The notes under the pieces are model-generated. The model did not search any database, was not told where the DNA came from, and saw only the letters and a list, made by a program, of their open reading frames with translations. From Palsa-1233 sp031367105 (lineage in GTDB: Bacteria > Gemmatimonadota > Gemmatimonadetes > Gemmatimonadales > GWC2-71-9), in the NCBI GenBank assembly GCA_031367105.1, contig JANLPG010000098.1, positions 1 through 5,134 on the forward strand: 5,134 nucleotides of DNA, read 5' to 3'. Position 1 is the first letter of the stretch; the number at the start of each line of letters is the position of its first letter. A program made the translations under genes and the position numbers. Shown here piece by piece: positions 1 to 5,134 of this stretch.

Positions 1-7
1 CCGAAAG

Positions 8-871
8 CTATTCGAGCGACTGTCCCCCGTCCACGACGATCGTCTGCCCGGTAATGTGCCGTGCCGCATCGGAACAGAGGAAAGTGATCACATTTGCGAC
101 ATCTTCCGGCTCCGCCAGCCGCCCGAGGACGGAGCGCTTGCGGGCCCGGTCGATGACGTCCTTGGGCAGTTGATCGAGCCGTTCGGAGCGGACGAACCCG
201 GGTGCCACGGCGTTCACGTTCACATTCGAGGGGCCGAGGTCCACGGCGGCGGCCCGGGTGAGTCCCTCCAGTGCCGCCTTGCTGGCGGCGTAGTTGGCGA
301 CGCCAAATCCCGGTCGACCCGCTTGATGGGCGGAGACGTTGACCACCTTCCCCCAGTGCTGCTTGCGGAAATGCGGCGTCGCCGCCGAGAGGCAATGGAA
401 CGCGCCGCTGACATTGGTCTCCAGCACCTCGGCCCACGATTCCGGGGTCAGCCGCCAGAGCGCCCCGTCGTGGGCGATCCCGGCGTTGTTCACCAGGTAA
501 TGGACCGTCCCGAAGCGCCGCTCCACCTCGCCAAAGAAGCGATCGACGTGACTCTTGTCGCGGACGTCACAACGCGCCGAATAGGCGTCGACGCCCATCG
601 CCGAGAGCGTTGTCTCGGTCAGCAGGGCAGTCGCCTCGACCTCGCGCCCCGGCAGTTCGACCCAGCAGAAGGCGACCTTGCAGCCGAGTCGCCCGAACTC
701 CAGCGCGACAGCCCGCCCGAGTCCGGTCGCACCGCCTGTGACCACGGCGACCCGGCCGGACCACTCCGAAGCCAGCGCCGCCACCTTCGGCTGCGTCTGC
801 AGCGCGGCGCCCGCGGCTGGCGTCGCAAGTGCCGCCGCCCACGAGGGAGGGTCTCCAGAGGTGTAGGGCAT
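8..871 (-). CDS. Short-chain dehydrogenase/reductase (SDR), FabG-like
   Basis: This 287-residue protein is a predicted soluble NAD(P)-dependent oxidoreductase with the classical SDR Rossmann fold; its substrate is unknown. The glycine-rich cofactor motif TGGATGLG is at residues 45-52, NNAG at 128-131, the structural Asn at 153 (ETNVSG), and the active-site YAASK gives Tyr194 and Lys198. The C-terminal half has the family's APGF segment (223-226) and ends in VVDGGQSLE, so the gene is complete. The residue exactly 13 before Tyr194, where classical SDRs carry the catalytic Ser, is Ala181; Ser180 lies one position further away. The first 37 or so residues (Ala/Pro-rich) precede the usual SDR N-terminus. 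No clear Shine-Dalgarno precedes the ATG at 871, and an in-frame GTG at 784 (codon 30) would give a more typical length. It lies 69 bp downstream of the permease gene on the same strand, so it may be the last gene of that operon. FabG (3-oxoacyl-ACP reductase) is the nearest familiar relative, but many SDRs of other function look like this. Confidence 0.93.
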   Translation of the reverse strand: MPYTSGDPPSWAAALATPAAGAALQTQPKVAALASEWSGRVAVVTGGATGLGRAVALEFGRLGCKVAFCWVELPGREVEATALLTETTLSAMGVDAYSARCDVRDKSHVDRFFGEVERRFGTVHYLVNNAGIAHDGALWRLTPESWAEVLETNVSGAFHCLSAATPHFRKQHWGKVVNVSAHQAGRPGFGVANYAASKAALEGLTRAAAVDLGPSNVNVNAVAPGFVRSERLDQLPKDVIDRARKRSVLGRLAEPEDVANVITFLCSDAARHITGQTIVVDGGQSLE

Positions 872-912
872 CGCAGGTGAACGTACGGGCCGATCGGGGA
901 GGGAGCAAGGCG

Positions 913-930
913 GGGGGCGGAGGCGCCCCC
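913..930 (-). terminator. GC-rich stem-loop between the permease and SDR genes
   Basis: A perfect 7-bp inverted repeat (GGGGGCG / CGCCCCC) with a 4-nt loop lies 10 bp after the permease stop codon in the direction of transcription. It is not followed by a T-run on the minus strand, so it does not fit a canonical intrinsic terminator. It could attenuate read-through into the SDR gene, protect the 3' end of the exporter mRNA, or be a by-product of the high GC content. The rest of the 69-bp gap also contains the short palindromes CGTACG (882-887) and CCGATCGG (890-897), but no convincing promoter. Confidence 0.3.
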
Positions 931-940
931 GCTCTCGCCG

Positions 941-2056
941 TTAGAGCGTGCGCTTGAAGAGCAGCGTCGCCGCGGTCATCGCCACGACGGTAAAGAGGCC
1001 GAGGTAGAGGAGATCGCCGGAGATGGCGGCGAAGCCGGTGTCCTTCAGCAGCAGCGACTTGAGGGCGTGCACGGCGTAAGTGAACGGGTCGATCTTGGCG
1101 AAGGCCCGCATCCACCAGGGAAAGGCCTGCTGCGGGTAGACGGCGCCGCTGGGGAAATAGAGCAGCGTGTTGAGCACGCCGAAGGTGGCGCGAGGGATCA
1201 GCGGATCGGTCACCCGCACCACCAGCAGGAACATCAAGGAAACCAGCGCGATGGCGGTAAAGACGATGACCACGAAGACCCGCAGCAGCCGCATCGGCTC
1301 GAACGGGTGTGGCACGCCGGCAATCACCAGCCCCACGGTCATCAGCACGAGGCCCGCGAGCACCGCCTTGATCGCGCCGGAGATGTTGAATCCGAGGATC
1401 AGTTCCAGCCGGGTGATCGGGGTGACGAGATAACCTTCGTGGAGCCCGCGCGCCTTGTCGTCCACAAAGATGATGCCACCACCGATCATCACCATCATAT
1501 AGATCGACAGGACGATCGACCCCGAGAGCAGGTACTGGATGTAGGGCACATACGGATACAGTTCGACCTGATCGAGCACCGTCTCGGCGCGCATCCGGCT
1601 CGAGCTGCCGGGGGTGGCGTTGGAGGCCTGCACCACGCCATTGATGCTGGCGCCGAGGGTCGCCGCGACGAAGTTGTCGGTGTTGTCTTCGATCAGTGCG
1701 ACGCGCGGGTTCCGCTCACTCAGCTTGCGGCGCGAGAAGTCCGGCGGGATCGCGAGCACACCGTTCAGGTGCCCGTTCCGGAGCGCATCGAGCGCCTGTC
1801 CCATATCGGCATAGGGCTTGGTCGAGAAGGTGCGCGCATTGGCATCGACCGCACCGGCGAGTTCCCGCAACCGCACCGCTGGCACGCCACCGTCCTGGTC
1901 GACCACGCCCAGCGTGAGGTGCTTGACCTGGCCGCCGAAGGCGTAGCCAAGCACCACCAGCTGGATCAGTGGCGTCACCAGCGCCATCACGATCAGCGCC
2001 GGACTGCGCCGGAAGCGACGCAGTTCCCGCTCAACCATCGCCAGGGCGCGTTGCAT
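941..2056 (-). CDS. ABC-2 type transporter permease (YbhS/YbhR-like)
   Basis: This 371-residue inner-membrane permease of the ABC-2 family should form the translocation path for the adjacent ATPase. The first helix (about 20-40) follows a basic cytoplasmic start. A large extracytoplasmic domain (about 45-170) follows, then five helices at about 174-198, 223-247, 257-281, 286-307 and 348-367. This 1+5 arrangement with a big loop after helix 1, and the length, match E. coli YbhS, YbhR and YhhJ. The cytoplasmic segment ARGLHEGYLVTPI (202-214) is the family's conserved region just after helix 2, and FPSGAVYP plus IDPFTYAVHALK (301-333) are typical of the C-terminal ABC-2 domain. The ATG lies 9 bp after the ATPase stop codon, with AGGCGAG 4 nt upstream as a plausible ribosome binding site that overlaps that stop. 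No second permease is present next to it, so it probably works as a homodimer. Transported substrate unknown. Confidence 0.94.
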   Translation of the reverse strand: MQRALAMVERELRRFRRSPALIVMALVTPLIQLVVLGYAFGGQVKHLTLGVVDQDGGVPAVRLRELAGAVDANARTFSTKPYADMGQALDALRNGHLNGVLAIPPDFSRRKLSERNPRVALIEDNTDNFVAATLGASINGVVQASNATPGSSSRMRAETVLDQVELYPYVPYIQYLLSGSIVLSIYMMVMIGGGIIFVDDKARGLHEGYLVTPITRLELILGFNISGAIKAVLAGLVLMTVGLVIAGVPHPFEPMRLLRVFVVIVFTAIALVSLMFLLVVRVTDPLIPRATFGVLNTLLYFPSGAVYPQQAFPWWMRAFAKIDPFTYAVHALKSLLLKDTGFAAISGDLLYLGLFTVVAMTAATLLFKRTL

Positions 2057-2065
2057 CCCGCTCGC

Positions 2066-3055
2066 CTACCGCTGCCGCAGCATCACGGTGCGATCCGCGG
2101 GCGACGGCGCCTGCAGTGCGTCGCGCAGTTGCCGCCCCGAAAAGTGCATGAAGACATCATCGAGCGAAGTGGTCTGCACCGCCAGCGACTCCAGCGGCAC
2201 ATCGGCCTCCGCCGAGAGCGCGATCAGCGCGGCGGTCGTGGCAGGACCGTCGTGCGAGGTGAGCCGGAAGAGCGAGCCATCGCCGTGCACCGCATCGATC
2301 CCCGGCAGCACGGACAGCTGGTCGGCCCAGCTCTCCGGCGGCATCGTGAAGGCCACCTCGAGCGTCGTGGCGCCGCCGATGGCGGCCTTGAGCGCCATCG
2401 GCGAGTCGAGCGCGCGCAGCACGCCGTGGTCGATGATGGCGATCCGATCGCAGAGCTTGTCGGCCTCGTCCATATAGTGCGTGGTGAGCAGGATGGTGAG
2501 ATCGCGTTCGCCCTTGAGTCGCTTGAGCATCGCCCACACCGCCGCGCGCGATACGGGATCGAGACCGGTCGTGGGCTCGTCGAGGAAGAAAATCTTCGGT
2601 TCGTGCATCAACCCGCGGGCGATTTCCACCCGGCGCCGCATCCCGCCCGAGAGCTGACGCACCGGCTTGTCCGCCCACGCCGTGAGTTCCACCTCGGCGA
2701 GCAGCTCCTTCGCCAGCCGGCGCCGGCGCTCGCCCGGCACGCCGTAGAGCTTGGCGAAGAAGAGCAGATTTTCCATCGGGGAGAGCTCGAGGTCGCTGGT
2801 CATCGCCTGGGGGATGACACCGATCGAGCGTCGGACACCATCGGCATCGGTGATGACATCGTGTCCACCGACGAGCGCGGTACCGCTGGTGGGGGGGACG
2901 AGGGTAGTGAGGATCCGGATCAGCGTGGATTTCCCGGCGCCGTTCGGGCCGAGCAGGCCGAAGATTTCGCCACTCTCGACCGTGAACGAAAGATCATCCA
3001 CCGCCGTGAACGTACCGAACCGCTTGGTGATGTGCTGGACGACCACCGCGCTCAC
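2066..3055 (-). CDS. ABC transporter ATP-binding protein (DrrA/YbhF-like)
   Basis: This 329-residue cytoplasmic ATPase energises the ABC-2 permease encoded just downstream. All nucleotide-binding motifs are intact: Walker A GPNGAGKST (36-44), Q-loop Gln83, signature LSGGM (135-139), Walker B IFFLDEP with catalytic Glu160, D-loop TGLDP (163-167) and H-loop His193. After about residue 225 comes a roughly 100-residue C-terminal extension ending in SLDDVFMHFSGR (297-308), as in drug-export ATPases of the DrrA/CcmA type. It has one nucleotide-binding domain, whereas E. coli YbhF has two fused, so it should act as a homodimer. The start is GTG at 3055: its first bases overlap the adaptor stop codon (GTGA), which suggests translational coupling. 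The domain assignment is certain; the substrate class (drug, lipid or other) is not determined. Confidence 0.96.
   Translation of the reverse strand: MSAVVVQHITKRFGTFTAVDDLSFTVESGEIFGLLGPNGAGKSTLIRILTTLVPPTSGTALVGGHDVITDADGVRRSIGVIPQAMTSDLELSPMENLLFFAKLYGVPGERRRRLAKELLAEVELTAWADKPVRQLSGGMRRRVEIARGLMHEPKIFFLDEPTTGLDPVSRAAVWAMLKRLKGERDLTILLTTHYMDEADKLCDRIAIIDHGVLRALDSPMALKAAIGGATTLEVAFTMPPESWADQLSVLPGIDAVHGDGSLFRLTSHDGPATTAALIALSAEADVPLESLAVQTTSLDDVFMHFSGRQLRDALQAPSPADRTVMLRQR
3052..3055 (-). promoter_or_regulatory. GTGA stop-start overlap coupling adaptor and ATPase
   Basis: On the minus strand the adaptor's TGA (3054-3052) and the ATPase's GTG start (3055-3053) share bases. Four-base overlaps of this kind usually mark translational coupling by ribosome re-initiation. 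It supports equal expression of the two subunits and fixes the ATPase start. Confidence 0.8.
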
Positions 3056-4110
3056 GTCGGCCCGCCCGGCGCGAAGAGCACCTGCGCCGTCATCCCGACG
3101 GCGAGGCGGCGGTCCTTGTTGTCCACCCGCAAGCGGATCTCGAATGTCCGGATATCGCGCTTGCTCCGGCTGACATCGCGCGCCGTGGCGAAGGCGGCAT
3201 CCGCGCCGCGGTAGAACACCTTCCCCGTCCGTCGCTGTCCCGAGGGGAGCCGCACCGTGAGCGTATCGCCGATCCGCACGCGGTCGATGTAACTCTCCTC
3301 GATGTCGGCGCGCACCCAGAGATCGTCCTGGTTGATCAGGGTGACGACCGGCTGGCCCGCGCTCACGAACTCGCCTTGCCGCACCGCGCGGACATCGACG
3401 ATCCCCGCCACCGGTGCCCGCAATTCAGTATAGGCGAGGCGCACGTTGGCCTTGGTGGCCTGTGCAGCGCCGGCAGCCTGCCGCTGACGGGCGGTGCCGA
3501 GGGCCTCGCGCTGCATCGCGACCTGGTCGGTGTTGCTCTGCGCCAGAGCGAGCGTGGCCCGCTGCGCCTCCACCTGCTTCAGGGCGGCGTCGTAGCGCGC
3601 CTGCGCTACGGCGGACGCCGTCCTCGCGGCGTCGACTTCCTGCACGGTAGTCACGCCATCGCGGGAGAGGGAGAGCACGCGGTCGAGGGAGCGCTTCGCC
3701 TCATCGCGGGTCGCGGCCGCTTCACTCTGCCGGGCGATCGTGGCGGCGAGCGTCGCCTGAGCTTCCTTGACGCGCTCGGTGGCCTGGCGCTCCTCAAAGC
3801 GCAGCGCCGCCTCGCTCTGGCGCACCTCACCCTTGTTCCCTTCGGCGCTGTGCGCGTAGTAGGCCTGGTCGGCGGCCAATTCCGCCGGCGTGATCACCGC
3901 GAGCAACTGCCCCTTCGCCACGGTGTCCCCTTCCTGCACCAGCAATTGCCCCACCTGGCCGCCCACCTGCGGCGAGACCACCACGTCACCCGTGGTCACG
4001 ATCCCCGTCAGCACCAGCGGAACCACGCGCGAGCGCCACCAGGCCACCGTGATGATGATCACCAGCAGAGCGGCACCGGCATACAGCAAGAGCCGTTGGC
4101 GTGAAGTCAC
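3052..4110 (-). CDS. HlyD-family periplasmic adaptor (membrane fusion protein), YbhG-like
   Basis: This 352-residue adaptor should sit in the inner membrane and span the periplasm, linking the ABC exporter to an outer-membrane channel. After TSRQR comes a single membrane anchor (about residues 8-25, LLLYAGAALLVIIITVAWW). The first half of a biotinyl-lipoyl domain follows (about 43-75, VVVSPQVGGQVGQLLVQEGD), then a long Ala/Gln/Glu-rich alpha-helical hairpin (about 80-222). The second lipoyl half is at about 226-262 (LRAPVAGIVDVRAVRQGEFV), with a beta-barrel region to about 345 (DLWVRADIEESYIDRVRIGD). I chose GTG at 4110 because AGAGG lies 6 nt upstream and the membrane anchor then starts at residue 8. 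The open frame continues to 4341, with in-frame ATGs at 4230 and 4341, but that extension is Arg/Pro-rich, lacks adaptor features and would run antisense into cstA. It is the first gene of the exporter operon. No outer-membrane partner is in the window. Confidence 0.93.
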   Translation of the reverse strand: MTSRQRLLLYAGAALLVIIITVAWWRSRVVPLVLTGIVTTGDVVVSPQVGGQVGQLLVQEGDTVAKGQLLAVITPAELAADQAYYAHSAEGNKGEVRQSEAALRFEERQATERVKEAQATLAATIARQSEAAATRDEAKRSLDRVLSLSRDGVTTVQEVDAARTASAVAQARYDAALKQVEAQRATLALAQSNTDQVAMQREALGTARQRQAAGAAQATKANVRLAYTELRAPVAGIVDVRAVRQGEFVSAGQPVVTLINQDDLWVRADIEESYIDRVRIGDTLTVRLPSGQRRTGKVFYRGADAAFATARDVSRSKRDIRTFEIRLRVDNKDRRLAVGMTAQVLFAPGGPT

Positions 4111-4116
4111 GACAAA

Positions 4117-4121
4117 CCTCT
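4117..4121 (-). promoter_or_regulatory. Shine-Dalgarno site of the adaptor gene
   Basis: The minus strand reads AGAGG here, with a 6-nt spacer before the GTG at 4110. This is the clearest ribosome binding site in the window and decides the adaptor start against the upstream ATG codons in the same frame. Confidence 0.7.
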
Positions 4122-4176
4122 GATACCGGGATATGTGGGGATCGCGCGCCCGCGGGCGCCTGCACCAAGATACCGG
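4122..4176 (+). repeat. Pair of GATACCGG direct repeats
   Basis: The octamer GATACCGG occurs at 4122-4129 and again at 4169-4176, 47 bp apart start to start, on either side of the 14-bp palindrome. Same-strand spacing of about 4.5 helical turns could suit a regulator binding two half-sites. With GC-rich octamers, chance recurrence is also possible. Confidence 0.35.
4146..4159. repeat. 14-bp perfect palindrome in the divergent spacer
   Basis: GCGCCCGCGGGCGC is identical to its reverse complement across all 14 bases. It lies 35 bp upstream of the adaptor start and 96 bp upstream of cstA. Its position suits an operator for a dimeric regulator, but its pure G/C composition in a GC-rich genome weakens the case. 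No regulator gene is in the window. Confidence 0.35.
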
Positions 4177-4179
4177 AGC

Positions 4180-4203
4180 CGCCCCGGAATGCCGAGCGGG
4201 GCG
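4180..4203. repeat. 7-bp inverted repeat with 10-nt loop
   Basis: CGCCCCG (4180-4186) pairs perfectly with CGGGGCG (4197-4203) around a 10-nt loop. It has no flanking T-run that would make it a terminator. It could be part of the cstA leader or an operator-like dyad; function unknown. Confidence 0.3.
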
Positions 4204-4219
4204 CGGCCACCCCCCCCGA

Positions 4220-4248
4220 CTGGCCACCATCGCGGGGGACACTACCTT
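4220..4248 (+). promoter_or_regulatory. Weak candidate promoter for cstA
   Basis: TACCTT (4243-4248) is a weak -10-like hexamer, and CTGGCC (4220-4225), 17 bp upstream, matches the -35 consensus at three of six positions. Transcription would then begin at about 4255, almost at the ATG, giving a leaderless or nearly leaderless mRNA. That fits the absence of a Shine-Dalgarno at normal spacing. The match is poor, and this is offered only as the best candidate seen. Confidence 0.18.
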
Positions 4249-4255
4249 TTCCCGG

Positions 4256-5134
4256 ATGCCCACCCTGCTCTGGCTCGTCGTCGGCCTGGGTGGCGCGCTC
4301 GGCTGGGGGGCGATCGCCCTGCATCGTGGCGAAACCATCAACGCCGCCTGGCTCGTGCTCGCTGCCGTCGGGACCTACCTCGTTGCCTACCGCTGGTACA
4401 GCCGCTTCCTCGCCACCCGGGTCCTCGTCCTCGACGACCGCCGGGCAACTCCGGCTGTCCGACTCTCCAATGGCCGCGATTTTGTCCCGACCACACGCTG
4501 GGTCCTCTTCGGCCACCACTTCGCGGCGATCGCCGGCGCCGGCCCGCTGGTGGGACCGGTGCTCGCCGCCCAGTTCGGCTATCTCCCCGGCACCCTCTGG
4601 ATCGTGATCGGAGTCGTGCTCGGCGGGGCGGTCCAGGACTTCGTCATCCTGACCGGAAGCGTGCGCCGCGACGGGAAATCGCTCGGCCAGATGGCGAAGG
4701 AGGAGATCGGACCGTTCACCGGGCTGCTCGCGATGGGTGCGATCCTCGCGATCATGGTGATCCTGCTGGCGGTGCTCGCGCTGATCGTGGTGCGGGCCCT
4801 GGCCGATTCGCCCTGGGGCGTGTTCACCATCCTCTGCACCATTCCGATTGCCGTGGGAATGGGCATCTGGATGAAGCTGTGGCGGCCGGGCCGAACGCTC
4901 GAGGCCACCGCGGCAGGGGTGACCCTGCTGCTGCTGGCACTGGTCGCCGGCCGCTGGGTGGCGGCGTCGCCAACCCTGGGGCCGATCTTCACCCTCGATG
5001 CGATGACCCTCGCGTGGGGCATCATCGGCTACGGCTTCATCGCCTCGGTGATTCCGGTCTGGCTGCTGCTCTGCCCGCGCGATTACCTCTCCACCTTCCT
5101 CAAGATCGGTACGATCGCGGCACTCGCACTGGGC
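4256..5134 (+). CDS. cstA: Carbon starvation protein CstA family transporter, 5' part
   Basis: This is the first 293 codons of a polytopic inner-membrane carrier; the frame is open to the window edge, so the 3' part is missing (E. coli CstA is about 700 residues). E. coli CstA and BtsT take up pyruvate, and CstA has also been linked to peptide use. Recognisable family blocks are GHHFAAIAGAGPLVGPVLAAQ-like sequence (86-106), GGAVQDF (123-129), RRDGKSLG (137-144), SPWG (185-188) and CPRDYLSTFLKIGT (273-286). Hydrophobic helices lie at about 3-22, 29-47, 113-133, 156-181, 187-207, 214-233 and 250-273, with a probable re-entrant segment at 84-106. The ATG at 4256 is the only ATG/GTG start in frame near the expected N-terminus (HRGETINAAW at residues 23-32 matches the family start region). 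There is no good ribosome binding site: the nearest G-rich stretch is about 17 bp upstream. It is transcribed divergently from the exporter operon. I am sure of the family; the substrate (pyruvate or peptide) is inferred. Confidence 0.95.
   Translation, partial: MPTLLWLVVGLGGALGWGAIALHRGETINAAWLVLAAVGTYLVAYRWYSRFLATRVLVLDDRRATPAVRLSNGRDFVPTTRWVLFGHHFAAIAGAGPLVGPVLAAQFGYLPGTLWIVIGVVLGGAVQDFVILTGSVRRDGKSLGQMAKEEIGPFTGLLAMGAILAIMVILLAVLALIVVRALADSPWGVFTILCTIPIAVGMGIWMKLWRPGRTLEATAAGVTLLLLALVAGRWVAASPTLGPIFTLDAMTLAWGIIGYGFIASVIPVWLLLCPRDYLSTFLKIGTIAALALG

Larger units (their letters stand above)
4111..4255. promoter_or_regulatory. Divergent spacer between the exporter operon and cstA
   Basis: These 145 bp separate two genes transcribed in opposite directions, so both promoters are expected here. 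In plus-strand order it holds GATACCGG (4122-4129), a 14-bp palindrome (4146-4159), a second GATACCGG (4169-4176), a 7-bp stem-loop (4180-4203), and two copies of GGCCACC (4205-4211, 4222-4228) separated by a stretch containing a C8 run (4210-4217). No strong -35/-10 pair is visible for the minus strand; the most AT-rich part is around 4123-4136. I see no small gene in it. Confidence 0.6.

Noticed and set aside
56..880. A 274-codon open frame on the plus strand opposite the SDR
   Set aside because: It has Arg/Gly/Pro-rich composition with no motif, and it lies antisense to a clear SDR along its whole length.
1067..3214. A 715-codon open frame on the plus strand
   Set aside because: It is antisense to the permease, ATPase and adaptor genes, is rich in His, Arg, Asp and Gln with no recognisable domain, and is the expected shadow of GC-biased third positions. 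The minus-strand genes carry intact family motifs.
4111..4341. N-terminal extension of the adaptor to the ATG at 4341 or 4230
   Set aside because: The added residues are low-complexity Arg/Pro/Ser, would place the membrane anchor after an 85-residue cytoplasmic tail, and the longer form overlaps cstA antisense. GTG at 4110 has a well-spaced AGAGG site.
4101..4607. Plus-strand 168-codon open frame spanning the divergent spacer and the start of cstA
   Set aside because: It overlaps cstA in another frame, is Pro/Ser/Arg-rich, has no recognisable domain, and starts inside the adaptor gene.
4579..5025. Minus-strand 148-codon open frame at the right end
   Set aside because: It is antisense to the CstA coding region. 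Its Ser/Thr/Arg/Ile-rich composition is that of a shadow frame, and CstA family motifs are unmistakable on the plus strand.
1..5134. Search for CRISPR arrays, tRNA/rRNA genes, insertion sequences, attachment sites or toxin-antitoxin and defence genes
   Set aside because: No regularly spaced repeats, tRNA-like cloverleaf, transposase motifs or terminal inverted repeats were seen. Nearly all sequence is explained by five ordinary metabolic and transport genes.

Overview
This is a high-GC bacterial window, by eye about two-thirds G+C, with strong G/C preference at third codon positions. The membrane-fusion (HlyD-type) adaptor points to a Gram-negative cell envelope. The exact lineage cannot be fixed from five genes. 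A high-GC environmental phylum such as Gemmatimonadota is a guess from the general feel of the sequence, not a demonstrated result.

Layout. Four genes lie on the minus strand and read right to left: a periplasmic adaptor of the HlyD/YbhG type (GTG start at 4110), an ABC ATPase (start 3055), an ABC-2 permease (start 2056) and a short-chain dehydrogenase/reductase (start 871, stop at 8-10). One gene lies on the plus strand: the first 293 codons of a CstA-family transporter (start 4256), cut by the right edge of the window. The minus-strand group and cstA are divergent and share a 145-bp spacer (4111-4255) that holds a 14-bp GC palindrome, a hairpin and short direct repeats.

Function. The adaptor and the ATPase overlap by 4 bp (GTGA), and the ATPase and the permease are 9 bp apart, so these three almost certainly form one operon. 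They resemble the E. coli YbhG-YbhF-YbhS-YbhR exporter, but with one single-domain ATPase and one permease instead of a tandem ATPase and two permeases. That implies a homodimeric pump coupled to an adaptor, presumably docking on a TolC-type outer-membrane channel encoded elsewhere. The substrate is not readable from the sequence. The SDR follows after 69 bp that include a GC hairpin. It may be co-transcribed, but no functional link to the exporter can be shown. CstA-family proteins import pyruvate or peptides, and there is no visible functional link to the exporter.

Overall this is a fairly ordinary metabolic and transport neighbourhood. I found no mobile element, CRISPR array, RNA gene or evident new defence or biosynthetic system. 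The points worth a second look are the SDR active-site serine register, the reduced composition of the exporter, and the structured divergent spacer.
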